Source of the DNA: Diospyros lotus | Taxonomy: Eukaryota; Streptophyta; Magnoliopsida; Ericales; Ebenaceae | DNA length: 64,000 nt | Reading direction: 5' to 3' | Assembly: GCF_014633365.1 (NCBI RefSeq) | Contig: NC_068338.1 | Span: 27,344,291 to 27,408,290, forward strand | Shown: positions 35,301 to 47,141 of the stretch, in pieces | Layout of the letters: every line of letters starts with the position of its first letter | Numbering within the stretch: the first letter of the stretch is position 1 | Translations under genes and position numbers: made by a program | Notes under the pieces: generated by a model | The model's input: the letters and a program-made list of their open reading frames with translations, nothing else | Told to the model about the DNA's origin: nothing | The model's database searches: none

Positions 35301-38300
35301 ATGTATTTCAGCACTCTTTTCCCCTGTTGAGCCTTAATTTCTGGGGCTTTTCAGCATGACAAATATATAGTCTTATCCATGTCCATGATATATTGGTGGC
35401 TATATAAGGAATTCCTGTTTCATCGACCTTCCAGCTGGGCATCTACACAACGCCAATCTTCTATAAGTTGATTGCCCAATATCCTTCTGAAGTACACCAA
35501 TTCTTTGCTTCTTGTTATGTAAGGAATGACTAGGTGCTTTAATATGGTTGAAGATTCTTGATAGAGATAAAGATGATGAGATATATGAGTCAAACAATGT
35601 AATCAAAAGTAATGGAAAAATATTTGTGGCCAAGAAAGGACATGGTTTGATTTTGATTTTGATGTTGGTAGAAAAAAAAAACTTAAAAAAATGTTAGAAA
35701 ATAATGGCTAAATTTAATATGACAATTATTCATGTGATGTAAACCTGTGCATTAATCTTTCGACATCTATACTATTCTATAAAAGGAGAACACCAGTTTG
35801 ATGTCTCCTAACTTTTGCTACCATATGCATCTTTTCAACTACCAAATAGACTGTGATTGAGAATGTTCGCTGGCAGATTTTGGTTATTTTGTGTTGATCA
35901 CATATGGTGTTTGTGCATGCATTGAAGATGCTATGCTCTAGGTTGGAATTGTCATTTCTACAACCAGACCTCCTGACATTGGAAACCTGCAAGAAACATA
36001 GAGTACACATGTGGGAACTCGTACAAACATGACTAACACAAATATGAACAAATAGTCCAGGTTTTAAATGTGCAGGAAGCCAAATATTGTAACACTGGTA
36101 AAAATTAGTTAAAAGGCAATGGCAATTCCAGTCAAGTTTTTATAGTTTTTATCTTGTCCTTAGGGTCTAAAATTTATATGCTGGGTTTAAGTGGGTTTTA
36201 TCGAACCATTATGGCTAAGATTTTATCATGTGGCTTCCGGAGGATCTTGCTTGTGTGGTAACAAAGCATGATTTTTTCCTCTTTTCTTTTATTATCCCAT
36301 GCTTCCCATCCAGCGTCCTAGATCCTACTTCAGGCTTCTGAAACATCTTAGTAAACTTACCTTTCAAAATTGGAGGCTTCCATTCTTTGCCACTGGAGGA
36401 GCTATAGAAATCAATTCTGGAATATATTTAGTCAAGCTTCATTTTTTTTTAATTGCAATCTATCAGGAAGTCTTGTATATTTCTGACTTTGCGATAATGA
36501 CAGGTTGTTCCCAGATGGCATGAACATTGGACTTCCAACAAGGTATATGATGGTGACATGATTGTGCTTCAAGGTCAAGAGAAGACATTCCTTTCAAAGT
36601 CAAAGGAGGGTTCTGCTGATGTCAACAAGCAGTATGCCACAATAACATTTATACCCACACAAGCAGATCGTTTCGTCTTGGCATTTAGAAATTGGCTTAG
36701 GCGGCATGGTAATAACCAACCTGAGTGGTTTGGCACCACTGACCAGCAACCATTGCCATCTACTGTCCTATCCAAACATCAGGTACCGTTGGGATTTAGC
36801 TGTGCTTCCTGACCTCCATTCCAATTAAATTATGAGATTGAATTATAAAATCTCCTCTAACAAATTATTGTCCAAGGGTGCTTAAACCACCAATCTAAAA
36901 AGGAGAGTTGGAATCAGTTGGGTTTATGTACTAATGAACCTGGAAAGGCATTTAAGAGTGTTATGAGTGCCTATATGACACTTCAGCCAGAGTAATTGTC
37001 GTGCATGCATCCATTACAAAAGAGGTGAACTTAGTGCGCAAGCATCTCTCATTGCAGGCTCTAGGAAAAATCAAGTGTATGGAGCTGTGCCCTTATTTAG
37101 CAAAGAAGCTGTTTCCTGAATTGTGCATACATCCATATTTCCTATTATTTTTCTTATCTTTTAGGGAACATGGCTTGCTTTGGACATCGTATGACACCTT
37201 TCCAGTCTTGGCACAATTTTAAAAAATGAAACAGCAACAATCTGAAGCCTCAATCCCACTATGTGGGGTCGGATATATGAATACTAGACCACCATCCATC
37301 TTTATCCCAGACAATATCCTATATCATATAAGGTTTCCCACCAATTTTTTTTTTTGTCTTTTTTTGCTTTTCCTTTCCCTTTTTTGTTTCGAACATTCTC
37401 CATTTTATCCATTAATCTTATAGGTGCTTCTAACGGTTTTCTTCTCACATGTCCAAATCATCTTAATCTAATCATGGTTCTTGCATTTTATCTTCAATGG
37501 GTGTCACTCCTTATTGCATATGATCTGGTTTTTTATTTTGTCCTTTCTTGTAAGGCTGCACATCTACAACATTCTCTTCTCATCTCATCTCATATCAGCT
37601 ACAATTTTTTTTTTTTTTTTTTAATGAGGGAGAAAAGCTGTAATGAGAGCAATTATGGAGTTAAAAGAGGAAGGACTATCAAATCTATTGAAACCACTTC
37701 CTGTGTCATGGTTCAAAGCCAGGAAGGAAAGGCCAAAGGATACAGAAGAGAAGAATTAGAAAAGCAAGATCACATTAATAATCACTAACTCTACATAATA
37801 GAACACTAGATATTTGTGCTGGAGTTGGTGGAAGCCATCTTAATGAGCCCACATTCTATTTCCCTTTTTGCTTTCCTCAGCCGAGTCTATGATTTCTGCT
37901 TTCATTGCATAGTTGTACTTCAGTTGTTAAAATTTACCTGTCAATCCCTTTCTGATGCATTTTTGAATACTCATAATAATCATTTTACCTGTGAATGAAC
38001 ACAACAAACATTGTACTGTTGGTTCTTATTTCCCAACATATGAATCTAAAATTTTTGTTTTCATTTAGGAACTACTCTTTATATGTAAACTTAGCCATAG
38101 TGATGCTGTCTCCTTATTGATTCATTGGAAATAAAGATCATGTCATAGTAGCTTATAATTGTAAATGTAGCATCACAATAAATTCTGGTTGCATTTTGTG
38201 TGCAAAATTTTTTTAAGGGTATCATCTTTACCATGGTATATAAAAATATATTTGTTTTTGTCATGTTTTTCCTTGTATGTATCCAGATCTCTTTCATGAA

Positions 38301-38926
38301 AATTTCCATTCTATCATATCATGTCCATATCACATGGCTATATATCCAAATTTTCTACATCTATAAATGCTTCTTAATGTTGAACTGAGTACTTGTTAGT
38401 ATTCCCAGTTTTTTTTTTTTTTTCCGGGGGAAGACATTGCTCAAGTGAGTACACACGGCTTTTTGAGTTTGGATGGTTAGTCAAGTGCTGGGTTTTTGTT
38501 GCTTTAAAGAACATGCATTAAAGCAAAACATATTCCATTCAGGAAATGAACTATTGGACTGTAATGTGGTTTAAAGGACCATGGATCTGATTGTGAAAGC
38601 ATGCACATATGTTTCAATGCTCTGTACCTCTTTCCAAAATTGTGCTTAAAATTTGCCTGTTGCCGTCTCAGATGTTGGATAGATATGAGCAGCACACTCT
38701 GAAGTGTTCCTCGTGTAGAAAAGCTTACTCAACCTTTCAGACATTGCAGAAGTTCTTACTTGGTGTAGTCGTTCTCTGCTCTGCAACGGCCGGGGTCCCT
38801 TCAAATATGCAATTGCGGCTTGTTTTGGCTGCTGTCGCAATTATAAGTGCTGCTTCGGCTTATGTGATCCATGAACTTGAGAAGAATTTCGAGTTTGTTG
38901 ATTATATACATGCTGAAATTGATTAA
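29369..38926 (+). CDS. PAO: pheophorbide a oxygenase, chloroplastic (Rieske-type)
   Basis: Seven exons: 29369-29836, 29956-30191, 30378-30504, 32027-32163, 33109-33268, 36504-36782, 38672-38926. They total 1662 nt in phase, giving 553 aa. A Ser/Pro/Thr-rich N-terminus of about 90 residues is a plastid transit peptide plus linker. The Rieske [2Fe-2S] ligands are Cys148/His150 and Cys168/His171. The mononuclear iron motif is ENVSDPSHIDFAHH (263-276: Asp267, His270, His275). A C-terminal CSSC (481-484) precedes two membrane spans. The sequence around FYGYDTLMENVSDPSHIDFA and TGRRDRAKPLPFK marks PAO (ACD1) rather than TIC55 or PTC52. PAO opens the porphyrin ring of pheophorbide a using O2 and ferredoxin to make red chlorophyll catabolite, the committed step of chlorophyll loss in senescence. 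All introns are GT-AG; introns 3-6 are long (0.9-3.2 kb) and carry transposon relics. Confidence 0.96.
32386..32475. mobile_element. short RTE/Au-type 3'-end fragment
   Basis: AACTACAACTACAACAAAAC followed by a diverged 'agccttaat-ccyactaggtggggtyggctacat' type block. This is the reverse complement of the tail shared by plant RTE LINEs and Au SINEs (TTG-repeat tail). It is a small, old fragment in PAO intron 4. Confidence 0.5.
33914..34295. mobile_element. solo LTR, 382 bp, in PAO intron 5
   Basis: It begins TGTTGGTTTTG and ends TTTCACAACA, so the termini are TGTTG...CAACA. The flanks carry an exact 5-bp duplication TAATC (33909-33913 and 34296-34300). No internal retroelement sequence remains. 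It is unrelated at its ends to the other solo LTR apart from TGTT/AACA. Orientation was not determined. Confidence 0.75.
37222..37600 (-). pseudogene. RTE-type LINE 3' fragment, antisense in PAO intron 6
   Basis: Read on the minus strand, the block encodes GVTPIEDKM, then a Trp-to-stop version of RWFGHV (TGA at 37458-37460), RRKPLEAP, and ends with the 'ccgaccccacatagtgggatt' type tail and a GTT-rich end. It covers the same polyprotein region as the copy at 23.1-23.6 kb. It is inactive. The 144-codon plus-strand frame at 37354-37788 overlaps it and is chance. Confidence 0.75.
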
Positions 38927-40620
38927 TTTCACAGAGAGCTGGCCCCAGGTTGCCATTGAAAGTGTATGTATTAGGATGTACAAATTATTCGTATAGAAAG
39001 TAGAGCAAATTGTGAGAATTTTTACAGCTTAGTTTTGGTAGTTGCGTATTGATTTTTCTTTTTTGACAGTGTTTCATACTTCCTATGGATTAGTATTGAG
39101 GAATGACGTAATCAAGGTCGTATCGTATGTATGGTATAGTTGACTATCAATTGATATGGAGTTTTCTGTTTTCAACTAAGTTATTATATGGTTGAAACCA
39201 ACAATGATCAATACACCTCCATATATGGATTGGACCTTGCTAGTCAGTCCAGCTGTTAGCATCATTAGTCAATATGTATGGTTGATGGAATCTACAACGC
39301 TAGGAAGCCATGCCACCATTTTCCCAACATACCACTAGGCCACCTCAACCTCAAACCAGAAGAGCTGGTGAGTGTGTAGAATGAACGGTGCTCGATACCA
39401 TCAATCTGGACTTCACTGAATTGATAAAAAAAATTGAGACGTCACTGTAACCATCATTTATTTTGGTAGTTAAGAAAGCAACACTTCACCAAACTATTAC
39501 ATTCATATGCACATGCTAGTGTCAAGCAAGTTACATAGAATCCCAAGATGCCCAGAATGCAACATCAAATTATAACCTCATTCAAATTTTTGGGTTTTTA
39601 CCTGTATGTGCGTGGTATCAATAACCATATATGCATGCTATGCAACACCACATTTAGTATGCTCTATGCTCGTATAAATGAGGAACACTGACGCATTTTC
39701 TTCTACTTTTTTCTGAAAGTCCATGATCCAAAACTCCGTACAGCATAAAATTTGAACTTCGCATAAGATTTTGAATCAAAGTTAATTACCTTGTCCATTC
39801 GCAAGTCAGGTAGCACACTCTTATTCCAGAAATATCTTTTCCGGTTTTTCAGGGTAAAGTGTAAACGTTACATTTGAATGAGTAAACTTCCCATTGGCCA
39901 TGTTCCTTGAAGGGCTGATGAGGGGTGAACTTGGGGTTAGAGACGCTATCTAGGATTTTGGTGGTCTATATATATAGATTGGGCTATGCTTATTAGGCTG
40001 GTTCTGTTTCAGGCACGGACAACCTGTTTGCTTAACAGCTCTATGGGATTAATTGTTACTTCATTTCACATGCAATGCATGCGTCATAGGATCAGTTCAT
40101 TATACATATGGTCATGATCTACATCGTCAGTTTATGCTCCCAACTGCAATATCAAACGACTAGGAGACCCATGGATCACATACTCATGACATTTTGTCCT
40201 GATGTTTAGAGGGAAAGAAATCATTGCCTTTGATAAACGGGAAAAACGTAAGTTAAGACATCTGAAATGATTTAATTATTCAAGGCCACCCCATTCATTT
40301 GAATGTGATACACAGCTAGACAAGTATGCTGGAAAAAATGGGTATACAAATCCAAAAATCGGATGAACAAGCTTCAACTGAGGCACGTGACAATCTCAGA
40401 ATAATTTCCAAATAGCCAAATGGCAGCTCAACTATACTAAGGGAATCAATGGGTCTTTCCAGGCTAAGGCAGTTCAGCTGAATAATGCATCCCTGCGTTA
40501 TGCATTGAGATACTGAATCGTAAAAGGGCTACACTAAAACTCTTATCTGCATCTTAAATCGTCAACCAGCAATGGCAATTACTTCTTTGTGGGGACTGGC
40601 CACAGTAAAACAAGCTTATC
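38927..40620. other. intergenic DNA between convergent PAO and PHT4;6 genes
   Basis: Both genes end here, so it contains two 3' flanks. I see no gene, strong repeat or RNA gene. Confidence 0.55.
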
Positions 40621-41949
40621 TCAGTCAAAAATTCTCTCTCCAGTTGAGAATAGTAAAAATACAATAGAACTAAAGATGCAAAGCAACCCTGGGATGCAGA
40701 ATACTGATCTCCAGCTCTCTGGATTTGAAAGATCCAAATCAGCAGTTTTAGCAGCTTCAAGCAGCCGGCCAGTAAAATCAACCCCAATAATGCCAGCTAA
40801 TGTACCGGCTGTATTTGAAACTCCCATCACAATGCCAGCATATCTTGGGGCAATATCCATGTGATTTACTGCAAACCCAGCTCTACCCAAGGCTAGAAAA
40901 CCAAGAGCCACGGAAGAGCAAAACACAGCCCCACCAGATGTTCTGAAGAGCGGAATTGCCATCAATGCAAAAGCAGACACCATAAATCCAACAGTATTCA
41001 AGATCTTTCTGGTCTTATTCACAGACAAGATTCTCCTTGTGATCAAATGATCAGCAATCACCCCACCAATATTTGAGAATATAAACATGTTCAGATACGG
41101 CATCATCTTAGAAGAACCCATTTCCTGAAGACTGAGCTGGAGCCCCAGTTCAAAATATGTAGGCAACCAGTTCATCAACACATATAAGGCGTAGTGAAAA
41201 GTAAAATTATTCACAACAATTGCCCAAACTGATAGGCTGAGGATAATCCTCTTCCATGGGATTTGAGCGCTTTTCAGAGAATGACCTCCATTCTCCACTT
41301 TAACTTTCTGAATCCCTTTAGTTGGCAACAATGATTCCCCAAAACCAGCAGCAGTTGCTTTTGGGTGCTCAGAACGAGGTGGATCACTTGCACATCTGAA
41401 CCAAAGTACAGACCACATGGCTCCCAAAGCTGCTTCAGCGGGAAATACAGACTGGGGACCCTTGAACTTCACCAAGCTGGGAAGAACAAGCATCCCCGCA
41501 GCTGCCCCAAAATACATTCCAGACATTGTGAGAGAAACAGACCTTGATCTCTCATGGGGTGGAACCCATTGAGCTAGGACTGTGTGAATGGATGGGAAGA
41601 TGAACCCTTGAGCCACCCCCACAAGTAAACGAGCTATCACCAAAACCATGGGCCGAGTTGGATCTAGAGGAACTAAAGTACAGGTGAGAGACCATAATAC
41701 AAATGAAAGAAGCAGAACACGTCTTCCCCCTATCTTCTGTGCTGCCCACCCACCAGGCACTTGTGAACAGGCATAACCACAATAGAATGTCGAAAGTATC
41801 ATGCCTTTACTTGATTGGTTTACCCCTGCAGCATCAGCAGCAAAAGTGTACGCAATTGAGAAGCCCACACGTTCTATGTAGCACACACAAGTGCAGATGA
41901 AAGTCAGAATGACAATCACATAGCGCTTTGGAAAACTTAACCTTCCCAT
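40621..41949 (-). CDS. PHT4;6: PHT4;6-type anion/phosphate transporter (MFS)
   Basis: A single 1329-nt exon encodes 442 aa, a normal length for PHT4;6. It starts MGRLSFPKRYVIVILTF. About twelve hydrophobic spans are interrupted by a central loop with DPPRSEHPKA. Family signatures include CYIERVGFSIAY, GYACSQVPGGWAAQKIGGRR, QWVPPHERSRSVS, LGFLALGRAGFAVNHMDIAP and the C-terminal FSTGERIFD. The SLC17-like PHT4 family moves phosphate and other anions. PHT4;6 in Arabidopsis is at the Golgi, where it exports phosphate released by glycosylation and affects salt tolerance and defence. Lack of an N-terminal transit peptide fits this non-plastid member. A leader intron lies upstream (see separate entry). 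Function is by family identity. Confidence 0.94.
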   Translation of the reverse strand: MGRLSFPKRYVIVILTFICTCVCYIERVGFSIAYTFAADAAGVNQSSKGMILSTFYCGYACSQVPGGWAAQKIGGRRVLLLSFVLWSLTCTLVPLDPTRPMVLVIARLLVGVAQGFIFPSIHTVLAQWVPPHERSRSVSLTMSGMYFGAAAGMLVLPSLVKFKGPQSVFPAEAALGAMWSVLWFRCASDPPRSEHPKATAAGFGESLLPTKGIQKVKVENGGHSLKSAQIPWKRIILSLSVWAIVVNNFTFHYALYVLMNWLPTYFELGLQLSLQEMGSSKMMPYLNMFIFSNIGGVIADHLITRRILSVNKTRKILNTVGFMVSAFALMAIPLFRTSGGAVFCSSVALGFLALGRAGFAVNHMDIAPRYAGIVMGVSNTAGTLAGIIGVDFTGRLLEAAKTADLDLSNPESWRSVFCIPGLLCIFSSIVFLLFSTGERIFD

Positions 41950-42118
41950 TCTTTATTCCTCAAACCAAAATCACATAAATTAGGTCCCGTTTGGTGCTTC
42001 TCTATGAATGAATCTGCTATCTAGCGCATAAGCTTTTTATCAATTATCAATCCCTTCAGAAGGAAAATATAGCACCCACATTTGTGCATTCAAGTAGTCA
42101 CCACTGTGTTGGCAGAAC

Positions 42119-42596
42119 CTGGAACAAAATGTAGAGAGATCGGTACATTCAATGAGTCCTGCTATGGTGAAAGAACAATAAAAATAAAACCCTCAGTTCT
42201 GAATAACAAAAAAGACCCGCACTCCAGAATATGACAAATGCCGCTCTCTTTCTTTCTCTCACTCTCACACACGCGCGCCCACACACACACAAAGTTAAGA
42301 GATACTGAATCAATGAAGAAACAGTGAAGGAATAAGAATACGAAAATCTATTTCAAGGCATAGATTGCTCGAGGCAAAGGGAACCGAAGAATTACAGATC
42401 TCGCAAGGCTTACATCTTCTCTTTACAAGCGTACAAACTCGAGAAATGAACATCTCCAGAGTCCCTCAAACTGACGTACACTTCAGGGAACTGAAATAAT
42501 TTATTCAATAACTGAAATGAAGCACCAAAGCATTCATCATCGAAAGCAAACAGCGAAACAGAGTAGATTATTGATCGTTATAAAATCTAAACTCAC
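42119..42596 (-). other. probable 5' UTR intron of PHT4;6
   Basis: On the minus strand TTAAG|GTGAGT (donor at 42596) and TTTTGTTCCAG|GTTC (acceptor at 42119) bound a 478-nt intron upstream of the ATG at 41949. Both sites match plant consensus well. A (CA)n/(CT)n run lies inside at about 42246-42290. Transcripts would be needed to be sure. Confidence 0.55.
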
Positions 42597-42764
42597 CTTA
42601 AAATTGCCAGATTTCTGCCTGCCCTAGATCCCCAAATGACGGCGAGAACACTCAATGGCCCGGCCCCAGATTGAATTTGGTCAAATACTGAGGCACCCAG
42701 TTGTTGCCTTGTACGACGGGATTCGCAGAAGACGAATTAAGAAAAACCCTAAACGTAACGAAAT

Positions 42765-42782
42765 GGGGGGGGGGGGGGGGGG
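42765..42782. repeat. poly(G) tract, 18 nt, in PHT4;6 upstream region
   Basis: G18 lies about 170 nt upstream of the proposed leader donor, so it is probably in the PHT4;6 leader (as poly(C)) or core promoter. Confidence 0.9.
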
Positions 42783-42899
42783 CTTGTTAGAGACAGAGAT
42801 ACACCTCCCTCGCCCTCTCTCCCCGTCAAGTCAACGAATGCGAAATTACTGCCACCGTGACTCAATGGTCAACTTCGCGTGTTCGTGGGGACTCGGCTG

Positions 42900-44100
42900 A
42901 GGTTAAAGATTCATCCAAGTAAGTTGGCAGTTGGCTACTCTCTCTGTCTTCGCTCGCTCACTCATAATAACCAAAAAACATCCCATTAACTTAACGTGAT
43001 TCCTTCAGTTTTGACTTTTGAGGTTTACTTTTATTCTTGATGGCATCGAATGACGTCGTTTATGGGAAAATCTATATTAGCTAGATTATTAGATACCCGC
43101 TATAATTTATTTTTCTTTTATAATTAGAATGAACTTTGAGCAAAATCAGTTAAATTTAATTTTTAATTAACGCCATTTATACTATACATTAACGAGGGCA
43201 GAGTTTTGACAATAAATAAAAAATTCATCACCTTTATATATAATCAAAAATAATTTATAAAAGTGAGAAGAAAAAGATTCAAAACACATAATAAAAGTAG
43301 AACATATCAATTATATATAATCACCACAAATGATCACTTCATCCATGAATAAATCATCGGTAATGTTCTGTTTTTTTTAATAATGAAAAAAAATTAATTA
43401 TTCTCTTATTAAAAAAATGTTAACTACACCTAATAATTCACAAATTATGCAATCAACTAAAACCAACCAAGTTAAGGTCGATGGGGCGGAGCCCAGTGGG
43501 GGCATCTGATCTTAATTTTTTTTTATATTATTTTTAATCAAGTCCAACCCTCAAAATTAATTCAAAATTATTGTATTAAATGTTAGCCTAAATAGGTTAA
43601 ATGGTCCAAATCCACTAAGTCCTAAGTCCTAATCCATTTTATTTTCAAATTTATCCTATTTCTTGCTTTCTTTCCCAATACTTACCCAATTTTCTTTCTT
43701 TCGATTACTACTCTTACAGTTAAAAGAATATTTTCTGTAATGAATAATTGATTACGTAATAGGATAGGAATGAAAACCAATGAATAAATAAAAGCTTAGT
43801 TGTGTATGTTGAAAATAATGTATTTAATAAAATTAATAATGAAATCATTATACAATGTTATCAAAAAATCCTAAGAAACAATTATTATAAAAAAAATTAT
43901 ATTTTAATATTTTTATTATTATTTTATTTTTAAAATTATATTTTTTATATTTAAGTTTCTCCCAGTGAATTAAAATTCTGGCTCCACCCACCATCCCACG
44001 CGTCCAGTTTCCTCTTGTAGTTGTTGAAGAAGGTAATTAGCAATTGGGTTAATACCCTAGCTAGTTGGTTATTTTATTGAAAAACACTTGTCTTATTCTA
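42900..44100. other. intergenic AT-rich DNA
   Basis: Upstream flank of PHT4;6. A 'gaattaaaattctggctccacc' type stretch near 43966-43988, as seen beside old plant transposons, lies here, but no element could be delimited. No gene. Confidence 0.45.
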
Positions 44101-44117
44101 CACTTCAATATAATGCG

Positions 44118-45333
44118 ATAAAAATTTGGAAACATCATGGGTTGAGGGATGTTTTATCCAACTGCTTGGGTCTCTATTTTTTTTTTATTTTTTGGGTTTT
44201 GAGACTCATGCTAAGATATTGATGGCCACCTTTGAGGTCGGCCCTTGGCATATATCTTGCTGAAAGACCTCTTTTTCTCAAGTGTTGGGAACCAGGAATG
44301 CTTTATTATCTCAAAATTCTCACCCATCTCTTCCCTTTGGATGAAAATTTATGATGTTTTATTGAATGAAAGGTTGGACAAGTAGTGGATGATCTATCAT
44401 TAATTGCTAGCAGCAATTAATGGTCGTCCTATCCATGCAAATGCAATAACTGAATATAAGGTGCTGAGGTATACACTTCTAATTCCTCATTCCCAAGCTA
44501 TATTGAATTATTTCAAGGAACTAATTTGTTTGCTGGAAAACTAAAAATTGCAAAGCTTCAAGTTCAATACCAATAGATTCTATCGATACGTAAGCAGTGT
44601 GGAGTTTTTTGGCCATTCTTTATCGAATTGTGTGCAAAGAAAGTCAAATAAGTAGTTTAATTATATCCCAAAGGTTGATCGATGTGCCCCAAGGCACCAC
44701 TGCTAGCAAGGGGGTGTAGGTGACGAGACTTGTCAAGTTCATAATCCAGTTGTGTCAGTGGGAAATGTTAGACCTCCTCAGTCCTCAGTTGATGGGGGGC
44801 AGTTCTCGATCGTAGTCCTTTTCATAGCAAGGATCGGTGTTCTCCCAAGGTTCAGTCTTCTCATTTCGACCCCATCCTCGACTAGCTGGTGAGTAATATA
44901 TAGTTTAGTGGCTAACAGGCTTTACTTGTTAATGCAGGAAGATCAATATATTCCTTTAGTAAGTGACTCAGGCTCCCAAAATAGATCAATTGATCGAGAA
45001 CCATGATATGGAGGAGGAGGCGGTGTTTGATTCAAATGGGTTGTCTAAGCATGCACATTAATTATAGACTCTCCATCAAAGTCTAAGTCCCAGCGTAAGC
45101 AAAATCGTCAGAAGAAGGAAGAAGAAGAAGCAGTTAGAGCAATCCTGTTACTTTTGTCTATCTAGTACTTAGAATATGTCATGTTTTTTGGTGTGGGGTC
45201 ATTCCTTGTTTTGCTTTAATTTGTTTATTTTGTCTGTGTTTTTGCTCGGGGTATATTTTACTTAGTTCTGTGAACTTATTTTCTTTTTTTTTTTTGTGAA
45301 ATAAATCGTTCATTTACAGAAAAAAAAAAAAAA
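44118..45333 (+). pseudogene. LINE remnant: ORF1 (DUF4283/zinc-knuckle type) plus poly(A) tail, no ORF2
   Basis: Frameshifted translations follow plant L1 ORF1: HGLRDVLSNCLG (44134-44170), a GPWHI block, ERPLFLKCWEPGM (44264-44303), a decayed knuckle FFGHSLSNCVQRK (about 44600-44640), then a basic SKSQRKQNRQKKEEE tail (about 45080-45130). The stretch ends in A14 (45320-45333) after a 'gtgaaataaat...catttacag' 3' UTR typical of plant LINEs. No endonuclease or RT sequence is present, so ORF2 is deleted or the copy is a short non-autonomous derivative. Confidence 0.75.
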
Positions 45334-45339
45334 GATTGA

Positions 45340-45874
45340 TGGACTTATGCTGCATAGGATTGTATTCACTTAATCATTAAACTAAACCCTTAAAGTTAAA
45401 TTATCGATAGTATTAATTAATTATTTATTTATACACAAAATTTGTACACTCAACTTGACTTTATTGTACAGTTTATTGAATCAAGTGTCTGAGAGCATTT
45501 AGAAGTTTACCAGGTACAATACACAGCCATGCTAATTAATTAAATGTACAAATTAATAATCGTGCAACCATATATGTACAACGTTACGAATTTCGAGTTC
45601 AAATTAAATTCAAGCTAGGGATTAGCTAGCTAGCTAGGGTGGGGAATATGGAAAAAAGGCACCTAAAAATGGAGATATTGTTTAACATAAATATATAAAT
45701 TAAATCATAAATTACATAGAAATTATTTTTATTCAACATTATTATTGATTACCTAATGGATATATATATAAACCCTAAAACTCACAACTTAATGCATCAA
45801 AATTAGACATAATTAATTAGCTAGATTAAAACTCTCACCTATTTATCTACATCTAATCTAATAATCACACATAA
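45340..45874. other. 3' flank of the STOP-like gene
   Basis: AT-rich. GCTAGCTAGCTAG palindromic repeat at about 45625-45639. No gene. Confidence 0.5.
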
Positions 45875-47141
45875 TTAATTTGCAATCGATCTTGTTGTTG
45901 AGCTTGCCCCATATTTCTCACCGCAGGCCGGAGCATGCCCGGAAAACAAAGCAACATGACCCATAAGCTTATCTTTCCGGGAAAATGTGGTGCCGCAAGA
46001 ACACCGCCATTTCAGGTCGCCGCAGTGCTTCTCATGAGTTCTCAGATCGGACAGCACCGAGAACTGCTTCCTGTTGCACCTCTTGCAGACGTACATCTTC
46101 GGGCAGTGGCTCCTCTTGTAGTGGTTCTTCACGCAAATCATCGACTTCAATGGCTGAAACTTGGCGTGCTTCCGGTTCCACCGGCACCCTTCTTGCGGGC
46201 ACGAGTATTTCCTCGGCAACTTCCTCTCGCCGCCGCTGGCGTTGTTCTTCGTGGGGTTGGTCAGAGCGGCGGAGCATCTGTACTCGTCGCCGTGAGCCCT
46301 CATGTGCATCCTCAGATTCGCGTCCCGCTTGAACCCTTTCCCGCAAACTTTGCAGTAATGCGAAAACCTGGCCAGTAAATCGGCGGCTTCCAGCTCTATG
46401 ATATCGTACTGCTTTGGCGATGAACTTTCATCTTGCCCCAAATCCCTCCTCCTCTCTTCGTGATTCTTGCTAACAACTACGGCGACATGATTGGTTCCGT
46501 CGCTTTGATTGCTTGTGTTGTAGTTATCGCTGTTAGAAGAATTACAGAGACTCAAGATAAGAAATTTTGTATTGATCGATCATTTTGAATAATTAATTGA
46601 ATCACATAGTTAGTATCTTCAAATAATTAATTAGAAATTTAATCTAGTTCTAATTAATTACTTTTAATTAATTACAATTGCCGTACCAGTGATCGAGATC
46701 TTCTTGGCATGGGAAGAAGCCTTGCCCTCTTTCTCCGACGTCCATGTGAACAAGACGAGCGTGTTCGTGTTGCATGGACTGCAACGCCTGATCTGCAGCA
46801 CTGGAGACCACGGCATACGGACTCAGAGCCATCTGCTGGCAAGCGAACATCATGGACGAAGCAGTGACAATGATTTCTTGGATGAGGCCGGCCATGGTGG
46901 CGACGGCCATGGCCGTTGACTCGGCGGGCGGGGACTGGGGCGGCCGGGACGTCTGATGATCGGAGGAGACGAAGATGTCGAGCAGCGATTGCACCTGGTT
47001 AACCTTCTCTTTCAGGGCGGAGAGGCCGTAAGGGAGAGAGTTCGCTGGAGCCAGGTCGGAGCCGGGGATAGCAGAAACAAGGAAGTCTTCGTTAACGCCA
47101 TACAAGGCATTAGGGAAGCAAGAATTGGCGCCTGAAATCAT
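45875..47141 (-). CDS. C2H2 zinc-finger transcription factor of the STOP1/STOP2 family
   Basis: Two exons, 47141-46687 and 46529-45875 (1110 nt), give 369 aa. The N-terminal half has a short helical [17 protein letters not shown] segment and a hydrophobic region, as in STOP proteins. Four fingers follow: ZF1 211-231 (CKVC...HMRAH, within [21 protein letters not shown]), ZF2 262-294 (C2HC), ZF3 300-321 and ZF4 328-350 ([20 protein letters not shown]). STOP1 drives acid- and aluminium-tolerance genes such as ALMT1; STOP2 is a weaker relative. This protein is shorter than STOP1 (about 500 aa) and fits STOP2-like or other short paralogues. The donor is TG|GTACGG. The acceptor chosen is TTCTAACAG, but a second in-frame one (ATCTTGAG, exon start 21 nt earlier) is possible. 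Confidence 0.88.

Noticed and set aside
37354..37788. 144-codon frame in PAO intron 6
   Set aside because: Overlaps the reverse strand of an RTE LINE fragment and a poly(T) run; not a gene.
45935..46378. 147- and 115-codon plus-strand open frames
   Set aside because: Shadows of the zinc-finger exon on the other strand.
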